Source of the DNA: Streptomyces jeddahensis
GTDB lineage: Bacteria; Actinomycetota; Actinomycetes; Streptomycetales; Streptomycetaceae
Assembly: GCF_001642995.1 (NCBI RefSeq)
Contig: NZ_LOHS01000156.1
Coordinates: 62,001-126,000 of the forward strand
Reading direction: 5' to 3'
DNA: 64,000 bases
Shown: in pieces, positions 1-8,819 of the stretch
How positions within the stretch are numbered: position 1 is the first letter of the stretch
How the letters are laid out: each line of letters opens with the position of its first letter
Translations under genes and position numbers: made by a program
The notes under the pieces: model-generated
What the model saw: the letters and a program-made list of their open reading frames with translations, nothing else
Told to the model about the DNA's origin: nothing
The model's database searches: none

Positions 1-1598
1 CCGCCGTGCAGCCGGGGATACCGGTCGAACACCTCCTCGTACTCGGACAGGCCGCCCGGGCCGTTGCCCATCGCGTGCGCGTACTCGCAGAGGATGAACG
101 GCAGCCGTCGGCGGTGCGAGTCGACCCCGGCGTCGGCGGTGCGGGGCTCGGCGTGCATCCCGATGAGGGCGACCTCGTCGGGGCTCGCGTACATCCTGCT
201 GTACACGTCCACGTAGGGGCTGTCGTAGTCGCCCTCGTAGTGGATGAGGCGGTCCGGGTCGCGGCGGCGGGTCCACTCGGCCATCGCCCGGAGGTTGTCA
301 CCCTCGCCGGCTTCGTTGCCCAGCGACCACATGACGACACTGGGATGGTTCTTGTCGCGTTCGACCATCCGCTGGACCCGGTCCAGGAAGGCGTCGCGCC
401 AGCGGTCGTCGGCGGAGGGGTTGTTCTTCCAGCCGAGCGGGCCGAAGCCGTGCGTCTCCAGGTCGCATTCGTCGATCACCCACAGGCCGTACTCGTCGCA
501 CAGGTCGAGGAACCGGGAGTCGGGCGGGTAGTGGCTGGTACGGACCGCGTTGATGTTGTGCTTCTTCATCAGCACAACGTCGGCACGCATGGTCTCCAGA
601 TCGAGGGTGCGGCCGGTCTCCGGGTGCCATTCGTGCCGGTTGACGCCCCGGAAGCGGATGGGCGAGCCGTTGACGGTGATGGTCCCGTCGACGATCCGGA
701 CGGTGCGGAATCCGACGGTGAGGGTGAGCGTCTCCCCCTCGGACCGGAGCGTGGCCGCGTACAGCCGGGGCGTCTCGGCCGTCCAGGGCTCGACGTGCGC
801 GATCCTGTGCGGCTCGCCCGCGGGCAGGTCGGTGATGCCGAGCTCGGGAATGTCCACCACGGCGGGAACGTCGCACTCGACGACGAGCAGGCCCTCGCCC
901 GTGCGGTGGTCGAAGTCCGCGTGCACGAAATGGTCGCCAATCGCCCCTGCGGGCCGCTCGATCAGGTGGACGGAGCGGAAGATGCCGGAGAGCCACCACA
1001 TGTCCTGGTCCTCGAGGTAGCTCCCGGCGGAGAACTGGTGGACCCGGACGGCCAGCACGTTGCGGCCCGCCCGAAGCGCCTCGGTGGCGTCGAACTCAGC
1101 GGGCAGCCGGCTGCCGGTCGCCCAGCCAAGTTCCGTGCCGTTCAGCCAGACTGTGAAGTGTGAGTCCACCCCCTCGAACCGCAGCACCCATCGTGCACCG
1201 GGAGCAACGGAGTCGAGAACGAACTCCCGGCGGTACTCGCCGGTGGGGTTGTCCTCCGGCGGGTGCGGCGGATCCACCGGGAAGGGGTAGACCACGTTGG
1301 TGTAGGCGGGCAGACCGAAGCGACCCCGGCCCGCGTCCAGGAGGTCTCCGTTCTCGTCACGCAGGCCTTCCATCTGCCACATGCCGGGAACACGCACGTG
1401 GTCCCACACCGAGTCGTCGAACCCTGACTCCTGGAAGCCTTCGGTCATCTCGCGCACCGACGGACTGAGCCGGAAACGCCAGCCACCGTCCAGATCGATC
1501 GTCCGGACGTCGCTGCGGGCGCTCGCCCGTGGGGTCAGACGGCCCTCGCCCGGGCTGAACGAGACAAGCCGCCTGCTCGTCGGGGTGTGCGGGGTCAT
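1..1598 (-). CDS. GH2 beta-galactosidase, 3' end cut by window edge
   Basis: Hydrolyses terminal beta-galactosides (or related beta-glycosides), probably in the cytoplasm because no signal peptide is seen. The visible 532 codons hold the N-terminal jelly-roll (DMWWLSGIFR), the immunoglobulin-like domain and the start of the TIM barrel with the family signature NRHEWHPETGRT, the acid/base motif LGNEAGEGD and the downstream motif CEYAHAMGNGPG. Full-length LacZ-type enzymes have about 1000 residues, so roughly half lies beyond base 1. The ATG at 1598 follows a good GGAGGG site. It starts 66 bases after the secreted lyase-like gene on the same strand and probably shares its transcript, which suggests a galactose-containing polymer or oligosaccharide. 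The family is certain, the exact substrate is not. Confidence 0.9.
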   Translation of the reverse strand, partial: MTPHTPTSRRLVSFSPGEGRLTPRASARSDVRTIDLDGGWRFRLSPSVREMTEGFQESGFDDSVWDHVRVPGMWQMEGLRDENGDLLDAGRGRFGLPAYTNVVYPFPVDPPHPPEDNPTGEYRREFVLDSVAPGARWVLRFEGVDSHFTVWLNGTELGWATGSRLPAEFDATEALRAGRNVLAVRVHQFSAGSYLEDQDMWWLSGIFRSVHLIERPAGAIGDHFVHADFDHRTGEGLLVVECDVPAVVDIPELGITDLPAGEPHRIAHVEPWTAETPRLYAATLRSEGETLTLTVGFRTVRIVDGTITVNGSPIRFRGVNRHEWHPETGRTLDLETMRADVVLMKKHNINAVRTSHYPPDSRFLDLCDEYGLWVIDECDLETHGFGPLGWKNNPSADDRWRDAFLDRVQRMVERDKNHPSVVMWSLGNEAGEGDNLRAMAEWTRRRDPDRLIHYEGDYDSPYVDVYSRMYASPDEVALIGMHAEPRTADAGVDSHRRRLPFILCEYAHAMGNGPGGLSEYEEVFDRYPRLHG

Positions 1599-1664
1599 GG
1601 AACGCCCTCCGTAGCGGGGTCGCAGGGGTTGGGGTGAGGGTATGCGCGTGTGCGAGCCTTCGAA

Positions 1665-4600
1665 TCACGTGTCGTGCTTGATGTCGCCGTAGAGTTCCAC
1701 CTCGGAGAGGTTGCCGTACCAGCTCGTGGCGTTGTAGATCCGCAGGTACCGGTAGTGGTCTGCGCCCGAGGTGGGCTGATCGCTCCAGGCGTTTGCGACG
1801 GCCCCGGTGAGTGGCTTGGTGAGGTCGGTCCAGGTCTGGCCGTCGTTCGACCCCCGCACGACCGTGCCGTTGGCCCGCTGTGGGTGGCTGGCCCGCGGCA
1901 GCATCAGAACCAGCTCGGGCCGCACGGCGGCGTCCGCGCCGAAGTCGATGTCGTAGTACGCGCCTGGTCCGGTGTTCAGGTCGCCGTATGTGCCGGGGTC
2001 GCCGTCGAAGAGCAGATAGCCGACCTCGTCGGCGCCCAGTCCGTTGCCCGGATACTGCTTGTCGGAGGCGGTGACGGTGGCCAGCCCGGCCACGTCGATG
2101 AAGCGTGCGGGGTCCACGATGTAGAGCTTCGATCCGTCGGTGGTGCCGTAGAAGGTCGGTCCGGCCTTGCCGTCGGAGCTGGTGTAGTCGACCGTGAGGG
2201 TGACCGAGCCGGCCTCGACGTCGTCGAGGGCGACCGAGGCGTTCCAGTTGACGCCGTCGTCCGAAGTGGCCGCGGCCGATGTGCCCATCACGTCGACGGT
2301 GAGAGAGTCGAGCGGCTCCTTCGCGGTGACGGAGACGTCGACGGTGTCGCCCATCGCGATCCTGCCCGCGACGGCCTGGTCGGAGGTGATCGAGGTCGCC
2401 TTGATCAGGTTGCCGATCTCGTGGCGTTCGCCGTAGATGTGGAACTCGGTCATCTCGAACACGCCCCGCACGATCCCGTAGAGGACGTCCGGCTGCTGTT
2501 CGAGCATCTGGACCTTGATGTATCGGAACTGCTTGTCCTGGAGGTCCTCGGCGACGTCCAGGGTGTTGAAGTCCTGGGTGAACTTCGTGACCCCCGGGGT
2601 GAGCCGGGTCCAGTTGGTGCCGTCGTTGGAGCCGAACACCGTCGAGTTGGCGAGGCGGTCGGCGAAGATGTTGCTCTGGAATCCGAACTTCGTGGCCGAG
2701 ACTCTGAAGTCGGGGCCGAAGTCGAAGGTGTGCGACATGTTGACGGCCTGGGGGTAGACGGTGCCGGTCTGTTGGTCGCCGTCGACCATGTTGACGATGC
2801 GGTCCCCGGTGGTGGAGGAGGCGACGAGCCCCGGGTAGTCGAGGCTGCCGTCCAGATCGGTCTTCGGCGAGAGCAGGCGCAGTCCGTCGACGGCCGCGAC
2901 GAGGTCGGCCAGCGCTGCCAGGTATTCGGCGTCGGAGCCGTGCTTGCGCAGATCCCGGGCGGTGTCGTCGGCGTCGGTGTAGGCGGCCTCGGCCGCGGAC
3001 TCGTACATGGCCTTGGGGTCGTATCCGTCCTCGGCAAGCGCCAAGGCGCCCTTGCGGTCGTCGGCGGCGGCCAGGGTGACGTGGCGGGCGGCGGCGTTGG
3101 TGCCGTCGTCGGCGGAGACGGTGATCCTCCAGGAGCCGGCCTCGGCCGGAGTCCAGGTCAGGGTGCCGGTGTCCGGGTCGAGTTCGGCGCCGTCGGGGAG
3201 CCCGGTCGCGGCGTAGGTCGTGCCCTCGGCCGCGGTCGCGGCGAGGTCGACGGTGACGTCGGCGCCGGCCCAGCCGACGATCCGGTCGGCCGCGTCCTCG
3301 GGGAAGACCGGCCCGGTGAGCTCGGCTTCGGCGTTGATGTTGATGTGGTCGATGTCGACGGTGGCGCCTTCGGTCTCGATGAACAGGATGTCGTCCATGG
3401 GTCCGTCGACCGTGACATAGCGCCATTCGCCGCCGGTGTCCGGCACGGTCATGGGGTATTCGCGTTCCATGCTGTGGCCGTGTCTGGCGGTGCGCAGGTG
3501 TATCGCTGCCTCGCCTTCGGTGCGGACGAGGAAGCCGAGCTGCGGGCGGTTGGCCTGGCCGCTGAGGTAGGCGATCTTCGCGCCGTCGGCCATGCGCACG
3601 TAGCCGTCGCCGGTCTCGACGTCCCCGGCCAGGTGCGTGTAGCGTTCCTCGACCTCGTAGACATTGGGGTTGTCGCCCAGCGGCGGGGTCGACTCCCCGG
3701 CCGCCTCGGCAGGCGCGAACAGCCACGAGTCACCGCCGCCGTCACCGCCGTCCCAGGAGATGTTCACCGTTCCGCCGCGGTGGTACAGCGGGCCGGGGCG
3801 TTTGGCGTAGGCCTCGGCGAAGTAGGGGGCCATCGCCTCGACGTCCTTGCCGAGCGTGAACTTGTAGTAGTAGTAGATCTCCCAGAAGCTCGCGGTCGCG
3901 TATCGGCCGCGGTAGCCGTCGGCGATGTGGTTGTAGGTGTCGCGGATCGTGCCGTCCGGCGAGATCGCGTAGCCGACCGGCGTCCACTCGGGGTCGTAGC
4001 CGAGCATGAACTGCCAGAAGTAGTCGGCGGCATCCAGGATGCGGTTGTCCAGGAACTCGTACGGCCCCACCGCGTCCTCGGCGGTCGAGACCGTGCCGTC
4101 GACCGGGTCCACCTTGGTGTCCTGGGCGAGGAGCATGCGGGACAGAACCGCGAAGTTCGTGAGATTGCCGCCCGCGTGCGCCTGATCGCGGCCCATCTCG
4201 ACCAGCTGCACGTGTGGGTCGTCGATCGGCTCGCCGGTCTTGTCATTCCTGTCGACCCAGCGGGCCAGCCGCGCGATGGAACCGTTGAAACCCTCGTCCT
4301 TGGCGGTCGAGTTGACGGTGAACCACTCGACCTTCTCCTCGTACAGGGCAGTGTCGTCCATGAAGATCGCCCCGGCCATGGAGCCCATCAGCGGGTAGTT
4401 GTGCTGGTTCATGAAATGGTCCGGAGAGGACATGAACGTCTCGATGGCCGGCACGATGAGGTTCTCAGTCAGGGCCTGGGTGTCGGCCTCGGTCCACGGG
4501 TAGGCCTCGTCCTCGCCGCAGCTCGTGTAGCGCAGCAGCTCGGCGGCGGAGACCATGCGGAAGAGCGGGACGCCGGTGTATATGTGCGAGTCAGTGTGGT

Positions 4601-5111
4601 ACTCGTACTTGGCGGGGTCCATCTGCGCCCAGATGCGGAGGATGTCCTGGGCATTCTTGCGGTGGACCTCCTTCCCGGTGAGCCCGTACATGACCGCCTG
4701 TGTGTAGGCCTTCAGGCCGTCGGCGACGAAACGCCCTCTCACGCCCGCGTTGAACGCGTCGGAGGCAGGCTTGGTCGGGTCGGTCCCGGCATTGGACGAT
4801 CTCACGTTCTCGCCGGCCGCGGCGGACCGCTTCATGGCCTCGAACCCGGAGGTCCACGGCTCAGCGCCCGCGGTGATCTGCTGGCGCGCGTTATGCAGGA
4901 TCGGCTCGGTCAGGCCGACGCCGGGGTGGGTGAAGCCCTGATCGCTGACGGTGGACTGGAACGTCACGTCGCACGTGCCGAGATCCTGCGCGGGGGCTGG
5001 CCGGGCTGCCGCGAAGAGGAGTCCGGTGACGAGCAGGAGCACTGCGGCGAACGCGCCGAATCGTCGGCCGTGGCCGCCTGCGGCGGCAACAGTCTGATCC
5101 ACAGAAGGCAC
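1665..5111 (-). CDS. Secreted multidomain alginate-lyase-like protein
   Basis: A 1148-residue exported protein. Residues 1-42 are a signal peptide (hydrophobic AAVLLLVTGLLFAA, then APAQD). Residues about 50-430 look like an (alpha/alpha)6-barrel of the alginate lyase/heparinase type, with NQHNYPLMGSMAG and DQAHAGGN segments. Next comes a beta-sandwich CBM-like stretch, an Ig-like putative-binding domain around 620-690 (GLPDGAELDPDTGTLTWTP) and two F5/8-type discoidin modules (about 780-910 and 1020-1148, each with a VFGSNDG or VRGSNDG strand). It may cleave or bind a uronic-acid polysaccharide. The GTG start is tight against AAGAAG, so initiation could be slightly different. The beta-galactosidase downstream and the ABC importer upstream suggest one polysaccharide system. 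The lyase assignment rests on fold-like motifs; activity is unproven. Confidence 0.75.
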   Translation of the reverse strand: MPSVDQTVAAAGGHGRRFGAFAAVLLLVTGLLFAAARPAPAQDLGTCDVTFQSTVSDQGFTHPGVGLTEPILHNARQQITAGAEPWTSGFEAMKRSAAAGENVRSSNAGTDPTKPASDAFNAGVRGRFVADGLKAYTQAVMYGLTGKEVHRKNAQDILRIWAQMDPAKYEYHTDSHIYTGVPLFRMVSAAELLRYTSCGEDEAYPWTEADTQALTENLIVPAIETFMSSPDHFMNQHNYPLMGSMAGAIFMDDTALYEEKVEWFTVNSTAKDEGFNGSIARLARWVDRNDKTGEPIDDPHVQLVEMGRDQAHAGGNLTNFAVLSRMLLAQDTKVDPVDGTVSTAEDAVGPYEFLDNRILDAADYFWQFMLGYDPEWTPVGYAISPDGTIRDTYNHIADGYRGRYATASFWEIYYYYKFTLGKDVEAMAPYFAEAYAKRPGPLYHRGGTVNISWDGGDGGGDSWLFAPAEAAGESTPPLGDNPNVYEVEERYTHLAGDVETGDGYVRMADGAKIAYLSGQANRPQLGFLVRTEGEAAIHLRTARHGHSMEREYPMTVPDTGGEWRYVTVDGPMDDILFIETEGATVDIDHININAEAELTGPVFPEDAADRIVGWAGADVTVDLAATAAEGTTYAATGLPDGAELDPDTGTLTWTPAEAGSWRITVSADDGTNAAARHVTLAAADDRKGALALAEDGYDPKAMYESAAEAAYTDADDTARDLRKHGSDAEYLAALADLVAAVDGLRLLSPKTDLDGSLDYPGLVASSTTGDRIVNMVDGDQQTGTVYPQAVNMSHTFDFGPDFRVSATKFGFQSNIFADRLANSTVFGSNDGTNWTRLTPGVTKFTQDFNTLDVAEDLQDKQFRYIKVQMLEQQPDVLYGIVRGVFEMTEFHIYGERHEIGNLIKATSITSDQAVAGRIAMGDTVDVSVTAKEPLDSLTVDVMGTSAAATSDDGVNWNASVALDDVEAGSVTLTVDYTSSDGKAGPTFYGTTDGSKLYIVDPARFIDVAGLATVTASDKQYPGNGLGADEVGYLLFDGDPGTYGDLNTGPGAYYDIDFGADAAVRPELVLMLPRASHPQRANGTVVRGSNDGQTWTDLTKPLTGAVANAWSDQPTSGADHYRYLRIYNATSWYGNLSEVELYGDIKHDT

Positions 5112-5119
5112 CTTCTTCG

Positions 5120-5136
5120 TTGAATGGACGATTCAA
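5120..5136. promoter_or_regulatory. Inverted repeat TTGAAT-N5-ATTCAA
   Basis: A perfect 6-bp inverted repeat around GGACG lies just upstream of the GTG of the lyase-like gene. Its position fits an operator or 5'-UTR element for the lyase-galactosidase transcript. It does not match the 16-bp LacI-type palindromes at 8576 and 9985, so another regulator would be needed. Confidence 0.35.
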
Positions 5137-5262
5137 GTACGTGTGGGGATGACGTGATGCGGCAACCGCGGTGTGGGCTTGAGGTTTTGAGCGCCACCAC
5201 CAGGCCGAGTTGCCGGAGGCCGCGGATGTTCGTCAGGCCTACGAGGGGCATGCGGGGTGAGG

Positions 5263-5289
5263 GCGGACGCCCGCCCGGCGGGCGTCCGC
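5263..5289 (-). terminator. Hairpin after the importer operon
   Basis: An 11-bp perfect GC-rich stem (GCGGACGCCCG / CGGGCGTCCGC) with a 5-base loop lies directly after the stop of the second permease. It likely ends the importer transcript and separates it from the lyase-like gene. Confidence 0.65.
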
Positions 5290-5291
5290 GG

Positions 5292-6251
5292 TCACTTCAG
5301 GCTGCCGAGGCTCACGCCCGTGCGCCAGAAGCGCTGCATCGAGATCATCAGCACCACCATCGGGATGAGCGAGATGATCGAGCCGACCACGACCATGCCG
5401 GTGAGGTCGACGGACTGGTCGGTCTTTACCTTCAGCCAGGAGTAGAGGCCGAGCATGACGGTCCACTTCTCGCTGCTGCGCAGGAAGACCAGGGGGCCGA
5501 AGAAGGAGTTCCACATCCCGACGAATCCGAGGAGGAAGATGGTGGCCGCCCCTGTGGACATCAGGCGGGCGCCGATCTGGAAGAAGATGCGGTACTCGCC
5601 GGCGCCGTCGATGCGGGCCGCTTCCAGTAGCTCGTGGGGAATGGCCCCCTCGGCGTACACCTTGGCGAGGTAGACCGAGAAGGCGTTGAAGAAGCTGGGG
5701 ACGATGATCGCGGTCGCCGTGTCGACGATGCGCAGGTCGGTGTAGAGCAGGAAGGAGGGAATGGTGAGCAGGGCGCCGGGCACGAGGAAGGAGCCGACGA
5801 TGCAGCCCATCAGGAAGCCGCGTCCCCGGAAGCTGTACATCGCCAGGCCGTATCCGCAGGCGACGGAGATCAGTGTCATGCCCGCCGTGCCGACGAAGCC
5901 GTAGAAGAGTGTGTTCCACATCCACGTCACGAAGATCCCGTCCTGGTAGGTGAAGAGATCTTCGAGGTTCTGCATGAGGTTGAATTCGGCGAACCACAGG
6001 CCGTTGGAGGTGTAGAGGTCCCGCTGCGACTTGGTCGCGGAAACGATCAGCCACCAGACGGGGGCCAGGGAGTAGAGGGTGAACAGGGCCAGGCCCGTGA
6101 TGATCAGGGCCCGGGTCCGCCGGGTGGTCCGGACTCCGTCCGTCGCCGTCCCGCGCGCGGTACGGCGACGGATCGGGGTTTTCGCCGGCGGCCTGGTCGA
6201 TGGTGTGGTCGGCTCCGGCGGGGTGGCCTTCGCGTGGGTGGCGGTGGTCAT
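5292..6251 (-). CDS. ABC sugar importer permease (MalG type)
   Basis: A 319-residue inner-membrane subunit of a carbohydrate ABC importer. An arginine-rich N-terminal tail is followed by about six transmembrane segments. The EAA loop that docks the ATPase is seen as HELLEAARIDGAGEYRIF in the C-terminal half. The ATG at 6251 overlaps the TGA of the preceding permease by 4 bases (ATGA), so the pair is translationally coupled. No ATP-binding subunit gene is present, as is usual for Streptomyces sugar importers. The operon order is binding protein, MalF-type, then this gene. Substrate is inferred only from the neighbouring lyase-like protein and galactosidase. Confidence 0.93.
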   Translation of the reverse strand: MTTATHAKATPPEPTTPSTRPPAKTPIRRRTARGTATDGVRTTRRTRALIITGLALFTLYSLAPVWWLIVSATKSQRDLYTSNGLWFAEFNLMQNLEDLFTYQDGIFVTWMWNTLFYGFVGTAGMTLISVACGYGLAMYSFRGRGFLMGCIVGSFLVPGALLTIPSFLLYTDLRIVDTATAIIVPSFFNAFSVYLAKVYAEGAIPHELLEAARIDGAGEYRIFFQIGARLMSTGAATIFLLGFVGMWNSFFGPLVFLRSSEKWTVMLGLYSWLKVKTDQSVDLTGMVVVGSIISLIPMVVLMISMQRFWRTGVSLGSLK

Positions 6252-7186
6252 GAGGTGGGCGCCTTGTTCGTGAGCCGGTAGAAGAGGGCCGAGACGGTTC
6301 CCACCACGAGGGCCAGGATGATCGACAGGGCGGAGGCGTAGTTGATCTCGCCCTGTGCGAAGGCCCAGTCGTAGATGGCCATGATCGGCGTGAAGTCGCG
6401 GGTGACCGTCTCCGGGGTCATCGAGCGGAACAGCACGGGGTCGCTGAAGATCTGGAGCGTTCCGATGATGGCCAGCATCGTGGTGAGCACCAGGGTGCGG
6501 CGGACCATGGGAATCTTGATCGACCACGCGACGCGCCATTCCGACGCACCGTCGACGTACGCGCTGTCGTAGATCTCGCGGGGAACGGACCGCAGCGAGG
6601 CGTAGATGATCAGCATGTTGAAGCCGATCGCGTTCCACGCCATGAGATTCCCGATCGAGACCCAGATCATCTCGCCGCTGTAGAAGTTGGCGTCGATGCC
6701 GACGGTGTCGAACATCGGCGTGAGCGGGCCGACGTCCGGGCTGTAGACGTAGACCCAGATCAGCGTGGCGACGATGCCTGGAATCATGTATGGAACGAGC
6801 AGCGGCAGCCGGAAAAGGTTGGCGGCGCGCTGCGTGGCGGAGTCGAGCAGCAGCGCCAGGAGCACGCTGAGGATCTGGATCGCGGGAATGCAGACCAGCG
6901 CGAACAGCGACACCCGCAGCATCGACGCCCAGAAACGGTCGTCCTCGAATCCCTCGATGAAGTTGTCGAGGCCGACGAACTCCACCGTCTCCTCGCCGAA
7001 GCCGAGGCCCGAGCTCTGCTCCCGGTAGAAGCTCTCCCGCAGCGCCATCACCAGGGGAACAACGGTGAAGACGACGAATCCGAGGAAGAACGGCAGGGTG
7101 AACGACGCGCCCTTGAGCGCCACCAGCCGGTGCCAGCGCGGCAACCGGCTGGTGGGCAGCTTTCGCTGATCGACGGAAACGGCCAC
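6248..7186 (-). CDS. ABC sugar importer permease (MalF type)
   Basis: A 312-residue membrane subunit, partner of the MalG-type permease. It has six predicted transmembrane segments (the first is LPFFLGFVVFTVVPLVMAL) and an EAA loop REIYDSAYVDGASEWRV at about residues 205-222. The gene follows the binding-protein gene by 10 bases and overlaps the next gene by 4, so all three are one operon controlled from the palindrome at 8576. Confidence 0.93.
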   Translation of the reverse strand: MAVSVDQRKLPTSRLPRWHRLVALKGASFTLPFFLGFVVFTVVPLVMALRESFYREQSSGLGFGEETVEFVGLDNFIEGFEDDRFWASMLRVSLFALVCIPAIQILSVLLALLLDSATQRAANLFRLPLLVPYMIPGIVATLIWVYVYSPDVGPLTPMFDTVGIDANFYSGEMIWVSIGNLMAWNAIGFNMLIIYASLRSVPREIYDSAYVDGASEWRVAWSIKIPMVRRTLVLTTMLAIIGTLQIFSDPVLFRSMTPETVTRDFTPIMAIYDWAFAQGEINYASALSIILALVVGTVSALFYRLTNKAPTS

Positions 7187-7196
7187 GGTTTGAGCC

Positions 7197-8522
7197 TCAG
7201 CTTCCGACGACGTCGATGTTCTTGGAGCGCAGATCCTTCACCGTGAAGTCCTGCATCCGCTCCAGCAGCTCCACCATGGTGATCTCGCCCTTGACGGCCT
7301 TGGCCCACTGGTCCTGCAGCTCGGCGAAGACGCCGGTGTAGTTGGGCCCGACCACCCACGGGTCCCGGCCGGACTCGACCGCCTTCATGATCACGTCACG
7401 GGCCTCGCCGCGGCGCTCGCCGAAGAGGCGTTCGGGGACGGCGGAGTCGACCCACGGGGACGGGTCGGGCACGGCGCCCGGCCAGGCGTACGCGCCGGTC
7501 TTCGGGTCGAGCGTGGCGTTGATCGCGTCCTTGTTCGTGGCCTTCCAGACGGAGACCTCGACCGCCTCCTTCACGTGCTGGCAGCCCTTGGGCACGAGCT
7601 CGGCGCCACCGTGCGCCTGCGTGACGAATTCCTCGGCGTCCGAGAACTGCGGCAGGTCGATGGGCTGCCAGTCGCCGGTCGAGTGCCGGAAGTCGATCTC
7701 GTATTTGGTCAGCTGCCAGGTCGAGGTCGGCAGGGAGACCATCCGGCCCGAGTCGAAGTAGTCGATCAGCGCTGGCCGGTCGAGGTAGGTCTGGTGGGCG
7801 ACCAGGTCCTTGTCGATGAGCTGCTGCACGATGTCGGCGGCCTTGCGGGACTGCTCGGAGAGGAAGTCGACGCGCCAGGCGTCGCCCTCGATCTCGTACC
7901 AGGAGCCGCCGGCCTGCTGCACCAGGTTGACGAGGGTGGACGGGTCCTCGCCGGCGAGGTTCATGACGTAGACGCCGTGCGGGCGCAGCTTCTCGCCCGC
8001 CGCTATGAGCTCGTCCCAGGTGGTGGGGACCTCGATGTCGTACTTGTCGTACACGGCGCGGTTGATGATCATGAAGTTGGGGTTAAAGCCGGAGGGCACG
8101 CCGTAGTAGCGGTCGCCGACCTTGGCGCCGCTCAGCGCCGCCTCGTTGAAGAGGCCGTCGTCGAGGTAGGGCTGGAGCGCGTCGGTGACGTCGGTCAGCA
8201 GGCCCTCGGAGGTGAGGGCGGGCACCTCGCCGACGCTCTGCACCAGGCAGGGGACGTCCTTGCCGGAGGCGACGGCGTTGCGGAGGTTGGCGGCGGCACC
8301 GGGGAGGTCTACCTGCTTCACGAGCCTCAGCTGGATGTCGTCGTGGGTGGCGTTGAACTTGTCGACGATCGGCTTCATGGTGCGTTCCTCGTTCCAGGAC
8401 CACATGTCGATGACGACCGGGCCGTCGGCCTGGTCGCCCTCGGCGCCGCCACTGCACGCCGTCGACAGCAGGGACAGCGTGACGGCGACCGCGGACGACA
8501 GCGCAATTCTCGCGAGTTGCAT
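7197..8522 (-). CDS. Sugar-binding lipoprotein of ABC importer
   Basis: A 441-residue extracellular solute-binding protein of family 1. The signal peptide ends in the lipobox LSTAC-S at about residues 19-24, so the mature protein is lipid-anchored outside the membrane and delivers sugar to the two permeases downstream. The core begins VVIDMWSWNEERT, typical of the MalE/UgpB group. The ATG at 8522 follows GGAG. A LacI-type operator lies about 55 bases upstream, so expression is probably inducible by the imported sugar. The ligand is not predictable from sequence alone. Confidence 0.92.
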   Translation of the reverse strand: MQLARIALSSAVAVTLSLLSTACSGGAEGDQADGPVVIDMWSWNEERTMKPIVDKFNATHDDIQLRLVKQVDLPGAAANLRNAVASGKDVPCLVQSVGEVPALTSEGLLTDVTDALQPYLDDGLFNEAALSGAKVGDRYYGVPSGFNPNFMIINRAVYDKYDIEVPTTWDELIAAGEKLRPHGVYVMNLAGEDPSTLVNLVQQAGGSWYEIEGDAWRVDFLSEQSRKAADIVQQLIDKDLVAHQTYLDRPALIDYFDSGRMVSLPTSTWQLTKYEIDFRHSTGDWQPIDLPQFSDAEEFVTQAHGGAELVPKGCQHVKEAVEVSVWKATNKDAINATLDPKTGAYAWPGAVPDPSPWVDSAVPERLFGERRGEARDVIMKAVESGRDPWVVGPNYTGVFAELQDQWAKAVKGEITMVELLERMQDFTVKDLRSKNIDVVGS

Positions 8523-8575
8523 AGGACACTCCGGGATGGTGATGGGCCGTTAGGCGGGGCGCTGCTGCTATGGCT

Positions 8576-8591
8576 TAGTTATCGTTTTCTA
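8576..8591. promoter_or_regulatory. LacI-type operator, copy 1
   Basis: The 16-bp near-palindrome TAGTTATCGTTTTCTA, centred on CG, has arms TAG.../...CTA. It lies upstream of the leftward importer operon. A second copy (TAGAGAACGATTTCTA) precedes the dehydrogenase gene at 9985, and a weaker one overlaps the start of the LacI gene. Shared core and symmetry point to the repressor encoded at 8820. Confidence 0.65.
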
Positions 8592-8819
8592 TCGCCTGCG
8601 CCTGGTCGAGCAACGTAGGCGCGGGGGTGGATCGCGTCAACCGTCTGGACAAAGGTTTTCAATCCTCGCCAACCGCTCGCGCGACTCGTTCCATGACCGG
8701 CAGGACGAGCGGCACAGCCCGCTGACCGTCCCCGTCCGGCAATGGCCCCGAGCGGACGGCACGTCCCTCCTCCCCCTATGCCGGACGTACCGTCCGCCCA
8801 CCCCATTACACTGGGACCC

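Noticed and set aside
1650..5123. A 1157-codon rightward open frame over the lyase-like gene
   Set aside because: It is the antisense shadow of a gene with signal peptide and recognisable domains; its product is Val/Gly/Asp-rich without any family motif, as usual in high-GC DNA.
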